From: JAAFHB01 sp037133495
GTDB lineage: Bacteria; Bacteroidota; Bacteroidia; Bacteroidales; Prolixibacteraceae
Length of the DNA: 64,000 nt
NCBI GenBank assembly: GCA_037133495.1
Contig: JBAXOA010000009.1
Location: 1-64,000 of the forward strand
Direction of reading: 5' to 3'
A program made the position numbers and the translations under genes. This document shows, one piece after another, positions 23,933 to 31,826 of this stretch. Position 1 is the stretch's first letter. Every line of letters starts with the position of its first letter. Under the pieces are notes generated by a model, which saw only the letters and a list, made by a program, of their open reading frames with translations, was not told the DNA's origin and did no database searches.

Positions 23933-25564
23933 ATGAATTTTCGCAAAACGCTGATAACCATAGGAATAATTTCGCTGCTGTTTGCCTGTAAGGAACCTGT
24001 ACCCAGGCCAGTAGTACGAATTATTCCATTGCCCGCTGAAGTTATTGATCAGGATGGTATTTTTACTTTAACTACTGCAACAAAGATCGAAATTGGAGCC
24101 GAAAACGAGCAATTGAGATCAATTGCGGGGTTCTTGAATAGTCACACCGAAAAATACTACGGAATAACGAATCCGATCATCGCATCAGATGCTCCCGGAA
24201 AAGGATCAATATTTCTTAAACTTAATGAAAATCTCAAAATTGGAAAGGAAGATTATCATTTGTCGGTTGGACAGAACGGGGTTGTGGTTGAAGCAGCTTC
24301 CCCGGGCGGTATTTTCTATGGAATCCAGACTTTAATTCAGTTGATGCCTTCAACACCCAAACAACTTGCAGAGATTATCTTGCCGGCTGTTGAGATAAAA
24401 GATACACCCCGTTTTTCGTGGAGAGGACTTCAGCTGGATGTGAGCCGGCACTTTATGCCAAAAGAATTCATCCTTAAGTACCTCGATTATATGGCAATGC
24501 ATAAATTCAATGCATTTCTCTGGCATTTAAGTGACGACCAGGGGTGGCGGATTGAAATAAAAAAATATCCCAAGCTGACTGAAATTGGAGCTTTACGCAA
24601 GAAGACAATAATAGGGCATGTCAACAATCCTGCCGGAATGGACACCATTTCTCAGGGTGGATTTTATTCTCAGAATGATGTTCGCGAGATTGTTGCATAT
24701 GCCTCAAAACGATTCATAACCATAGTTCCAGGGATCGAAATGCCAGGGCATGCTCTCGCGGCATTAGCCTCTTACCCTGAGTTAGGTTGTACTGGAGTAC
24801 CCTACGAGGTAGCCACCAGATGGGGTATTTTCAGCGACGTTTATTGCCCTGGTAAAGAAGGGACATTTTTATTCATGAGAAATGTACTGACTGAAATGGC
24901 TGCACTTTTCCCGGGTAAAAATTTCCAAATAGGCGGAGCTGAATTTCCTGAATTGCAATGGGAAAAATGTTCAATGTGCCAGTTAAGGATGAAAACAGAC
25001 AGTTTAAATTCGACTACTGACCTGTATAACTATTTTGTGAACAGAATCAGCAGTACACTTGATTCGCTTGGCAAAGACCGGATGGGATGGGATGAAATAT
25101 TAAAAGACTCGCTGATTACAAAAGGGATTGTAGTGTCATGGCATGGCGATGCGAGCGCTATTTCTGATGTGAAAAGAAAAATCCGGACGATAATATCACC
25201 GGCAAAATATTACAATTTCGACCAGTATCAGGCGGATCCGAAGGGCGAACCTTTAGCCGTAGGGGGACTTTTAACTCTTGAGCAGGTATATAATTATGAG
25301 CCTGTTCCTAAAGATCTTTCCCGCCAGGAAGCTAAATATATTATTGGAGTGCAGGCAAACATTTGGACGCCATATATGAAAACACCTGAATTCGTGGAGT
25401 ATATGACTTTCCCTCGTGCTGCAGCCTTGGCCGAGGTGGCCTGGTCTCCTAAAGCAAGCCGCAACTATACCTGGTTTAGAAAAAGATTGACAGAACAGGT
25501 AAAACGATATGAAGCTGAAGGCGTCAGGTACTGTAAAAGTGAATTCAAAACGGTTACAAATTAA
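23933..25564 (+). CDS. GH20-family lipoprotein with the catalytic Asp replaced by Ala
   Basis: 543 residues. A signal with lipobox LFAC lipidates Cys19. Residues about 28-150 form the GH20b N-terminal domain (PAEVIDQDG through SPGGIFYGIQTLIQL). The TIM barrel begins with RFSWRGLQLDVSRHFM and keeps HLSDDQGWRIE, VPGIEMPGHALAAL, YFVNRISSTLDS, VSWHGD and GVQANIWTPYM. GH20 hexosaminidases use an adjacent Asp-Glu pair (GGDE); this protein reads QIGGAEFPE, so Glu337 is kept but the Asp that orients the substrate acetamido group is Ala336 (codon GCT at 24938-24940). It may be inactive, a binding protein, or act on a sugar without N-acetyl. Last gene of the operon, followed by a terminator. Confidence 0.9.
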   Translation: MNFRKTLITIGIISLLFACKEPVPRPVVRIIPLPAEVIDQDGIFTLTTATKIEIGAENEQLRSIAGFLNSHTEKYYGITNPIIASDAPGKGSIFLKLNENLKIGKEDYHLSVGQNGVVVEAASPGGIFYGIQTLIQLMPSTPKQLAEIILPAVEIKDTPRFSWRGLQLDVSRHFMPKEFILKYLDYMAMHKFNAFLWHLSDDQGWRIEIKKYPKLTEIGALRKKTIIGHVNNPAGMDTISQGGFYSQNDVREIVAYASKRFITIVPGIEMPGHALAALASYPELGCTGVPYEVATRWGIFSDVYCPGKEGTFLFMRNVLTEMAALFPGKNFQIGGAEFPELQWEKCSMCQLRMKTDSLNSTTDLYNYFVNRISSTLDSLGKDRMGWDEILKDSLITKGIVVSWHGDASAISDVKRKIRTIISPAKYYNFDQYQADPKGEPLAVGGLLTLEQVYNYEPVPKDLSRQEAKYIIGVQANIWTPYMKTPEFVEYMTFPRAAALAEVAWSPKASRNYTWFRKRLTEQVKRYEAEGVRYCKSEFKTVTN

Positions 25565-25567
25565 AAC

Positions 25568-25593
25568 GGCAGGTCTTTGAGACCCGCCTTTTT
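25568..25593 (+). terminator. Terminator at the end of the glycan operon
   Basis: GGCAGGTCT (25568-25576) pairs with AGACCCGCC (25580-25588) with one A-C mismatch and a TTG loop, followed by TTTTT. It begins 4 bases after the GH20 stop. Confidence 0.85.
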
Positions 25594-25619
25594 AATTATT
25601 GACTACTTAGTTGAGCTGA

Positions 25620-26501
25620 CTACTTCGCAGAAACAACGAGAACTTTAGATAGACTCCAAAAAGCTTTCGCATCCAGAATCACTAATTTGTCTGCTGAATT
25701 ATTGCCGTCAATTCTATAAGAGCTTTTAGGATGAGAAGTTATGATGTTAACTTTCTTTTTCATGATCGTAATCTCATTTACTTTTGTGATATCCACTTTG
25801 GTGAAATCACTCATATTCAGATCAGCCATAATATTTTTTGTGCGGCCAATTCCGATAAAGCCACCTTCACCCGTAATAATTTTCTTGTCTTTCAGTTCAC
25901 GGTTGGTTCCAATCACATAATAGGCAGTGTTTAAGGCTTCTGTCTTGGCATCAATATCTGCCTGTTTCTTTTGGTTATCAGCGCTTAATTTATCCACATT
26001 TGTATTCAGATCTGAAACTTTAACATTGAGATCTTTAACCTGAATATTCAACTTACCCAATTCATCAGTTAACTGGGCAATTTGTGCATCCTTCTCTTCA
26101 ATCGATTTATTGAGATTATCGATCATTTTTTGAAGTTGAGCAGCGTGCTTGTTTGATTTATTAAGCTTAGCCGTAAGTTCAGCAACAAGTTTTCTGTTTT
26201 TTTGAAGCAAATTATAAATATAGCTGATATCACTTTTAATTTGCTCCTTACGTGAACCTTTTACCTCGCCTGCTTTCGCACTCTTATCAATGACGCGCTC
26301 AATTTGTTTGATTGAATCCAAATTAGCCTCAACCTCGTTGAAAGTAGTTACAAACTCAGAAATATTGGAGTCTTTATCAGTTCCAACAGCTCTAAGGCTA
26401 TCATTTTGTGCCTGTAAGCGGGCAATTTCAGCTTTTCTTTGATTACAACCGGTAGCAAAAAGGAGTACCGGAATTAATAAAACATAAATAAACTTTTTCA
26501 T
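25620..26501 (-). CDS. Coiled-coil lipoprotein of unknown function
   Basis: A 293-residue lipoprotein (signal, lipobox FATGC, Cys19). Residues about 22-190 are a long heptad-like coiled coil (RLQAQNDSLRA, KLNKSNKHAAQLQKMIDNLN, LNTNVDKLSADNQKKQ). A compact C-terminal domain follows, with TGEGGFIGIGRTKNIMADL and ITSHPKSSYRIDG. Similar proteins are frequent in Bacteroidota but uncharacterised; a cell-envelope scaffold is a guess. It is single, convergent with the glycan operon. Confidence 0.75.
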   Translation of the reverse strand: MKKFIYVLLIPVLLFATGCNQRKAEIARLQAQNDSLRAVGTDKDSNISEFVTTFNEVEANLDSIKQIERVIDKSAKAGEVKGSRKEQIKSDISYIYNLLQKNRKLVAELTAKLNKSNKHAAQLQKMIDNLNKSIEEKDAQIAQLTDELGKLNIQVKDLNVKVSDLNTNVDKLSADNQKKQADIDAKTEALNTAYYVIGTNRELKDKKIITGEGGFIGIGRTKNIMADLNMSDFTKVDITKVNEITIMKKKVNIITSHPKSSYRIDGNNSADKLVILDAKAFWSLSKVLVVSAK

Positions 26502-26576
26502 GATACTAAGAATTAGAATTTAAATTAAAACTAAAGTTAAGGTAAAAATTAAAACTTTTTGAGAATTTAGCAATTA

Positions 26577-28190
26577 TTAACTATACATTTTATCCCGGCG
26601 CTCCTTAAGTTCATCATTGGAAATATAGTCGTCATATTCGGTAATTTTATCAATAATACCCTTTGGAGTCAATTCAATCACCCTGTTTGCGATCGTCTGA
26701 ATAAACTCGTGATCATGTGAAGACATCAAAACATTCCCTTTAAAATTTGTTAATGTGTTATTAAATGCCTGTATAGATTCAAGGTCTAAATGATTAGTCG
26801 GGGTATCAAGCACCATTACATTGGCATTTCGAAGCATCATTCGCGAAATCATGCAACGCATTTTTTCTCCGCCCGAAAGGACAGAGATTTTCTTATAGAT
26901 TTCATCTCCTGAAAAGAGCATTTTACCAAGGTAGCCACGTATATATGCTTCACTGGTATCGCTCGAAAATTGCCCCAGCCACTCGACAAGGTTGTAATCT
27001 GAATTAAAAAAATCAGAGTTATCCATAGGCAGATATGCGTTTGTGATAGTCTGACCCCAAAAATATGACCCTGAATCCGGCTTATCATGACCAGTGATAA
27101 TTTCAAAAAGCGCTGTCATCGCACGTGGGTCACGTGAAAGAAAGACTACCTTATCGTCCTTTTCAACGTTAAAATCAAGATCTTTGAATAGGATTTCGCC
27201 ATTAATACTTTTACTCAACCCTTTCACTTCAAGAATTCTGTTTCCCGGATCACGGTCGGGGGTAAAAATAATTCCCGGATATTTTCGTGTCGAAGGCTGA
27301 ATATCTTCAATATTCAACTTTTCAATCATTTTTTTCCGACTGGTAGTCTGCTTTGATTTCGCCACATTGGCACTAAAGCGGGCAATAAATTCCAGCAACT
27401 CCTTCTTTTTCTCTTCTGCCTTCTTATTCTGAGCCTGCTGCTGACGCAAAGCAAGCTGGCTGGAATGATACCAGAAGCTATAATTTCCCGCAAAAAGCTG
27501 CACTTTGCCAAAATCAATATCGACTGTATGAGTACTGACAGCATCTAAAAAGTGACGGTCGTGGGAGACAACCAAAACTGTATTTTCGTAGTTCCCCAGG
27601 TAATTTTCAAGCCACATCACCGTTTCAAGATCGAGGTCATTGGTTGGCTCATCGAGCAACAGGTTATCCGGCTTTCCGAACAAAGCCTGTGCGAGCAATA
27701 CTCGTACTTTCTCCTTGCCACCTAACTCCTGCATCAAGCGATGATGGAATGGCTCTTTGATTCCCAAACCGCTTAGCAGCATTGCAGCATCACTTTCGGC
27801 ATTCCACCCGTCCATCTCAGCAAATCTTTCTTCCAGTTCAGCGGCTCTCATCCCGTCGCTATCTGAAAAATCAGCTTTTGAGTACAAAGTATCCTTCTCA
27901 AGCATGATTTTCCACAATTCATCGTGTCCCATCAATACAGTATTCAGTACTGAATGCTCCTCATAATCATAGTGATTTTGTTTTAGAACAGATAGACGTT
28001 CGCCGGGACCCAGGGTAATCGATCCTTTTGTTGTAGAGAGATCGCCTGAAATAAGACGAAGTAGTGTGGATTTGCCTGCTCCGTTTGCCCCGATAACCCC
28101 GTAGCAGTTGCCTGGCGTAAACTTGAGATTAACATCCTGAAACAAAGGCTTTTTACCAAACTGAATTGCTAAATTAGATACTGTTATCAT
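26577..28190 (-). CDS. ABC-F family ATPase (translation factor type)
   Basis: A soluble protein with two ABC domains and no membrane part, like the ribosome-acting ABC-F proteins (EttA/YbiT/Uup). Domain 1: Walker A GANGAGKST, a signature-like LGGKEKVRVLLAQAL, Walker B LLLDEPTNDLD. The linker (residues about 240-300) contains SSQLALRQQQAQNKKAEEKKK, the P-site-tRNA-interaction-type arm. Domain 2 has a degenerate Walker A (FLSRDPRAMTALF), the signature LSGGEKMRCMISRMML and VLDTPTNHLDLES. I place the start at 28190 (537 aa), since the sequence before MITVSNLAIQFG is not family-like and a -7 box at 28241-28248 would put it at or upstream of the transcription start. The chain is close in length to YbiT. 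Confidence 0.92.
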   Translation of the reverse strand: MITVSNLAIQFGKKPLFQDVNLKFTPGNCYGVIGANGAGKSTLLRLISGDLSTTKGSITLGPGERLSVLKQNHYDYEEHSVLNTVLMGHDELWKIMLEKDTLYSKADFSDSDGMRAAELEERFAEMDGWNAESDAAMLLSGLGIKEPFHHRLMQELGGKEKVRVLLAQALFGKPDNLLLDEPTNDLDLETVMWLENYLGNYENTVLVVSHDRHFLDAVSTHTVDIDFGKVQLFAGNYSFWYHSSQLALRQQQAQNKKAEEKKKELLEFIARFSANVAKSKQTTSRKKMIEKLNIEDIQPSTRKYPGIIFTPDRDPGNRILEVKGLSKSINGEILFKDLDFNVEKDDKVVFLSRDPRAMTALFEIITGHDKPDSGSYFWGQTITNAYLPMDNSDFFNSDYNLVEWLGQFSSDTSEAYIRGYLGKMLFSGDEIYKKISVLSGGEKMRCMISRMMLRNANVMVLDTPTNHLDLESIQAFNNTLTNFKGNVLMSSHDHEFIQTIANRVIELTPKGIIDKITEYDDYISNDELKERRDKMYS

Positions 28191-28240
28191 TAATAATCCT
28201 CTTGAATTTCTTAAGTATAAAAAAATGTGTATTTGGGTTG

Positions 28241-28248
28241 CAAAGTTA
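28241..28248 (-). promoter_or_regulatory. Candidate -7 box of the ABC-F gene
   Basis: The minus strand reads TAACTTTG, a TAnnTTTG match, 50 bases before the ATG at 28190. Confidence 0.45.
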
Positions 28249-28320
28249 GACAATTCTTTTTAAACCTCATATTCTGAATGTCAGGTTAGTAGAATGTTAA
28301 CTAAAATATAATCTGAAAAA

Positions 28321-29115
28321 TCAAACCAACGCAAAACTATCAGCGTCGTTGGCAACAGGGAATTTTTCTCTGAATTCTGTAAGTGATTGCTTTGAAATTT
28401 CAAAGCAATACAGTCCGCCTGGGGTAACTTCAGTCTGTTGCAGCACCTCTCCTTTTGGATTAACAATCTGGCTGTCACCACTATATACAATACCACTTTC
28501 GTCAGTTCCAATTCTGTTAACCCCCGCGACATAAACCTGATTTTCAATAGCCCGCGCTTTTAAAAGTGTATTCCAAACTTCGCTTCGGGATGCAGGCCAG
28601 TTTGCTGTAACAATCATCAAATCAGTATCATTTCTGTTTCTGCACCAAACCGGAAAACGAATATCATAACACACATAAAGTGCGATATTCCAGCCAAGAT
28701 AATTAACAATCAGACGCTTGGCTCCTGACGAAAGTCCATTTGATTCACCTCCGATTGAAAAAATATGGCGTTTGTCGTAAAAAGAAGTCTCACCTTGGGG
28801 AGTTACAAAAACGAATCGATTGTAGTACAAGCCATTATCACTAATCACCAAACTACCGGCTATCGCCAATCGGGTTGATTTCGATAGATTTAGAAGCCAG
28901 TCAATTGTTGGCCCGTTCATCGGTTCAGCAAAATCGCATGCCTGCTCAGAAAATCCGGATGTGAATGTTTCCGGAAGAATTACAAGATCACTTTTTCCTG
29001 CCAGATGCCTGATTTGTACCCCAAGATCGAAACGATTTTGTTCCGGATTTTCCCAGGTCAGATCAACTTGTGCAAGTGTAACACGCAAAACATCTTTTAT
29101 AGCCATCAGAGCCAA
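28321..29115 (-). CDS. Nitrilase-superfamily omega-amidase (YafV type)
   Basis: A 264-residue carbon-nitrogen hydrolase with the Glu-Lys-Cys catalytic triad: Glu in LVILPETFTSGF, Lys in YDKRHIFSIGGE and Cys in LYVCYDIRFPVWCRN. The sequence around these sites fits the YafV/Nit2 omega-amidases, which hydrolyse alpha-ketoglutaramate or ketosuccinamate and so repair transamination by-products. A downstream ATG three codons in (29106) is an alternative start. It probably forms a minus-strand unit with the acyltransferase gene 63 bases upstream. Confidence 0.9.
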   Translation of the reverse strand: MALMAIKDVLRVTLAQVDLTWENPEQNRFDLGVQIRHLAGKSDLVILPETFTSGFSEQACDFAEPMNGPTIDWLLNLSKSTRLAIAGSLVISDNGLYYNRFVFVTPQGETSFYDKRHIFSIGGESNGLSSGAKRLIVNYLGWNIALYVCYDIRFPVWCRNRNDTDLMIVTANWPASRSEVWNTLLKARAIENQVYVAGVNRIGTDESGIVYSGDSQIVNPKGEVLQQTEVTPGGLYCFEISKQSLTEFREKFPVANDADSFALV

Positions 29116-29142
29116 TTAAGTAATTGTCAATTAATAAAGTTC

Positions 29143-29158
29143 TCCGTCAGATGACGGA
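29143..29158. repeat. 16-bp palindromic element, member 1
   Basis: TCCGTCA-GA-TGACGGA. It differs by compensating changes from TCCGCCAGCTGGCGGA at 48946-48961, so both fit TCCGYCAGMTGRCGGA, and both are embedded in AATTA-rich intergenic DNA. Probably a short palindromic repeat family; a transcription-related role is possible. Confidence 0.6.
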
Positions 29159-29178
29159 TCAATGATCTTTATTATTAA

Positions 29179-29739
29179 TTAATCAAGACCTTCACCCATT
29201 ATAAATTTTTCAGGGTGTTTTCCCGTAACTCCCTTGTCCTTATACCATTGTTTGATCCGGAGAATATCACCATTCACATCATCTGTAAGCTCGATACTTC
29301 CAGCTATTCCTATCTCTTTCCTGCCCCAGTCAAATACAGCAAAATATACCGGAACATTTGCGGCTCTGGCAATCAGATGAAAACCAGCTTTCCATTTTGC
29401 AGTAGGTTTACGTGTCCCTTCCGGCGCAATGGCTAAATGAAGCAGTTCGCGTTTTTTAAATTCAGCAAGTATTTGCTTAACCAAACTTCCTCCTTTAGAT
29501 GTATCTACCGGTATGGCTCCCATATAATTAAGCAGATAACAGGCGGGCCAAAAGAAAAATTTCTTATTCACCACTATATTTGATTTTCCTCCAATTGAAT
29601 TATAAAATAACCAGGAAAATACAAAATCCCACAACGAAGTATGTGGAACACCTAAAACAACACATTTTGGAACCGGAGCAACACCGCTGATAACCTTCCA
29701 TCCTGCGATCCACAATATAAATTTAGAAATATATTTCAT
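29179..29739 (-). CDS. Lysophospholipid/1-acylglycerol-phosphate acyltransferase
   Basis: A short (186 aa) membrane-associated acyltransferase of the PlsC superfamily. The catalytic HX4D motif is in VPHTSLWDFVFSW, the glycerol-phosphate-binding motif in IAPEGTRKPTAKWKAGF, and a hydrophobic segment precedes the first motif. Enzymes of this small group act as acyl-transfer enzymes in phospholipid or ornithine-lipid synthesis. A possible -7 box (29801-29808) lies upstream in the end of the B3/4 gene. Confidence 0.87.
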   Translation of the reverse strand: MKYISKFILWIAGWKVISGVAPVPKCVVLGVPHTSLWDFVFSWLFYNSIGGKSNIVVNKKFFFWPACYLLNYMGAIPVDTSKGGSLVKQILAEFKKRELLHLAIAPEGTRKPTAKWKAGFHLIARAANVPVYFAVFDWGRKEIGIAGSIELTDDVNGDILRIKQWYKDKGVTGKHPEKFIMGEGLD

Positions 29740-29792
29740 TTCATTGTCGTTAAAAACCGTTAAAATAATTCTTCCGCAAGAATATGGATGGT

Positions 29793-30455
29793 TTATCCTA
29801 CAAAGATAGTTTCAAAATTATCAGCATCAGCATATTTTTTTAGTAAAACGATCGATTGTTCAACGGTCTGCCTCGTATCTGCCTCTCCTGAAAAGCCAAC
29901 AACAATCATTAAAAATCTTTTGGTGCTGCAAGTGACAGAAGTCCGCAATGAATCACTGGTCGGCGATCCAAATGCAGAGATTATGTCGCGAAAAACAGGC
30001 AGAAATTCAATATTCATTTCACCCCTTCCTATCGCTTCGTAAGCTTCGTCTTTTCGTCCAATATCAAAAAATACATTACCCGAAATCTTTTCTGCATCGT
30101 ATCCTCCAATTGACATTCCCGATTCCAAAGAGATCAGATTAACCAGATCGACAACATTATTGATATGATACAGCGGATATCCTTTTACGGCCCGACGTAT
30201 TAAAGCCTCGGAAGAGAGACGATAACGGGCCGGATCCTTACCGCAAAGCCTGTAGGCCATCCTCGATGCTTTAATTGCCGGATGGGTTCCAATTACAGCA
30301 AACTCATACGATTCCTTGAAAGCTGAACAGACCGTTTCAATCTGACTCCACAGTTCTATTATCTCTTCTGCAATTACCACATTGCATTCAATGCATCCAA
30401 GAACAAGCTCCGGTAATACACTCTTAACAGCCTGACTAATAATTATATTCTGCAT
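29793..30455 (-). CDS. B3/B4 tRNA-synthetase-like domain protein
   Basis: A stand-alone 220-residue B3/B4 domain, the fold of the editing region of PheRS beta. Characteristic stretches are KASRMAYRLCGKDPARYRLSSEALIRR, YHINNVVDLVNLISLESGMSIGGYD and GRKDEAYEAIGRGEMN; the Cys-containing VTCSTKRFLMIVVGFSG lies near the end. Free-standing proteins of this group may deacylate mis-charged tRNA or bind other ligands; the function is not settled. It is divergent from tatD, with 75 bases between starts. Confidence 0.85.
   Translation of the reverse strand: MQNIIISQAVKSVLPELVLGCIECNVVIAEEIIELWSQIETVCSAFKESYEFAVIGTHPAIKASRMAYRLCGKDPARYRLSSEALIRRAVKGYPLYHINNVVDLVNLISLESGMSIGGYDAEKISGNVFFDIGRKDEAYEAIGRGEMNIEFLPVFRDIISAFGSPTSDSLRTSVTCSTKRFLMIVVGFSGEADTRQTVEQSIVLLKKYADADNFETIFVG
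29801..29808 (-). promoter_or_regulatory. Candidate -7 box for the acyltransferase gene
   Basis: The minus strand reads TATCTTTG (TAnnTTTG), 61 bases before the ATG at 29739. It overlaps the last codons of the B3/4 gene. Confidence 0.35.
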
Positions 30456-30530
30456 TTAAACCGAAGTAAAGTTTTGCATCTGTTTCATTTCTAAAATTAT
30501 AATTACTTTTGGTAAGAATCAGAACTAAAA

Positions 30531-31199
30531 GTGAACATTCCATTTATCGATATTCATACTCACAATCCTGTTGATTCAGCAGAAATCAAATCTGTGCCGG
30601 CTTTGTTCCTTCAGGATATTCAATTAAACAATAATCCTGACACACTTTTTTCTGCCGCTGTGCATCCATGGCACGCCACAAAATTCAATACGGATCAGGT
30701 TCTGCAAATGCTTGAAAATGGAATAAAACAGCCAGGTTTCATTGCTGTGGGAGAAACAGGTCTTGATAAAAAATGTAAAGCAGATTTTCATCAACAGAAA
30801 TCAGTCTTTAAATTACACATTGAATTTGCAGAAAAATACCATAAACCGCTGATAATTCATGCAGTAAGATCATGGAACGACCTGACCGGGATTATAAAAC
30901 CTCTAAAAGTTCCGGTTATTTTGCATGGCTATTCCGAGGGCATTGAACTGACAAAACAACTGATTGATATGGGCTGCTATTTTTCATTGGGAAAGTCGGT
31001 GCTGAAAATTTCATTACGGCTGCGCGAAGCAATTAAAATCATCCCATATTCCGCTCTTTTTCTTGAAACCGACGATTCTTTGGTTGACATCAAAGAAATC
31101 TACCATGAAGTGTCGTCTATTTTAGAGCTTTCAACCGATGAACTTAAAGTTCAAATCTATCGGAATTTTAATTCGCTGTTTCCCGGAAATAAATTTTAA
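30531..31199 (+). CDS. TatD-family metal-dependent hydrolase
   Basis: A 222-residue TIM-barrel nuclease/hydrolase, somewhat shorter than E. coli TatD (about 260). Metal ligands are visible in IDIHTHNP, the Glu of VGETGLDK, His in LIIHAV, His in ILHGYSEG and the Asp in FLETDDS. The start is GTG, with IDIHTH only five residues in and no upstream ATG. Members act as 3'-5' DNases or on other phosphoesters. Convergent with the next gene via a bidirectional terminator. Confidence 0.88.
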   Translation: MNIPFIDIHTHNPVDSAEIKSVPALFLQDIQLNNNPDTLFSAAVHPWHATKFNTDQVLQMLENGIKQPGFIAVGETGLDKKCKADFHQQKSVFKLHIEFAEKYHKPLIIHAVRSWNDLTGIIKPLKVPVILHGYSEGIELTKQLIDMGCYFSLGKSVLKISLRLREAIKIIPYSALFLETDDSLVDIKEIYHEVSSILELSTDELKVQIYRNFNSLFPGNKF

Positions 31200-31212
31200 A
31201 TTCATCTCAAAA

Positions 31213-31241
31213 AAATGGCTGCAAATTGAATGCAGCCATTT
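31213..31241. terminator. Bidirectional terminator between tatD and the barrel protein gene
   Basis: AAATGGCTGCA (31213-31223) and TGCAGCCATTT (31231-31241) pair perfectly over 11 bp with a 7-nt loop. The A run before the left arm gives a T tract for minus-strand transcripts. Confidence 0.85.
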
Positions 31242-31261
31242 AATAAATATTCGCATAGGGA

Positions 31262-31738
31262 TCAGAACTGATATCTTATACTAAAAGCAATATTATTATT
31301 CGATACCCCATGATTTGTGAGCTCTAATTCTGGTCTGGCATCAAGACTAATCTGAATTCCAACGGGGAAAACGTACTCGATTCCTACTGTCCCGGCTGCA
31401 GAAACAATAAGACCACCATCATGGGTTGAGCTGTAATTTTCATCCCAGCTCCATGAACCAATTTTGCCACCGGCTCCGGCATACCAGTTAAATCCGCCGT
31501 CAATCTTCCAAACCCACTGGTAAATACCGGCCAATCCCCATGCATTATAATGATTTCCATTATGCAATCCAAGATCCAACTCCAGACGATTAGCCCCGGT
31601 GAGCCCATGCTGATAAGAAATTTCAGTTCCAAAACCACTGCCTCCGCCTAATCTCAGACCAATTGCATGATCGGAAATTTGAGCGTTCACAATATTTGAA
31701 GCAAAAATGAACATAAAAGCAAAAATTATTCTTCTCAT
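31262..31738 (-). CDS. Small outer-membrane beta-barrel-like protein
   Basis: A 158-residue protein with a signal peptide (cleavage likely after NIVNA) and alternating hydrophobic/polar strands typical of small barrels: GLRLGGGSGFGTEISYQHGL, LELDLGL, YNAWGLAGIYQWVWKI, FNWYAGAGGKIGSW. The C-terminus ends in SIRYQF, the aromatic end recognised by the BAM machinery. Function unknown. Confidence 0.78.
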   Translation of the reverse strand: MRRIIFAFMFIFASNIVNAQISDHAIGLRLGGGSGFGTEISYQHGLTGANRLELDLGLHNGNHYNAWGLAGIYQWVWKIDGGFNWYAGAGGKIGSWSWDENYSSTHDGGLIVSAAGTVGIEYVFPVGIQISLDARPELELTNHGVSNNNIAFSIRYQF

Positions 31739-31826
31739 TACTTTAATTTTTAATTAATAATCAACTTCACTAATTTAGTCAATTATTATGACAAAAGAGG
31801 GTTAAAAAACAATAATAATACAACAA

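Noticed and set aside
27326..27544. Minus-strand second frame inside the ABC-F gene
   Set aside because: It overlaps the conserved linker of the ABC-F protein in another frame; basic composition is a by-product of that codon bias.
26577..28190. Degenerate Walker A in domain 2 of the ABC-F protein as a sign of pseudogenisation
   Set aside because: The frame is intact, signature and Walker B of domain 2 are kept, and YbiT-type ABC-F proteins also show a weak second P-loop; too uncertain to list as a finding.
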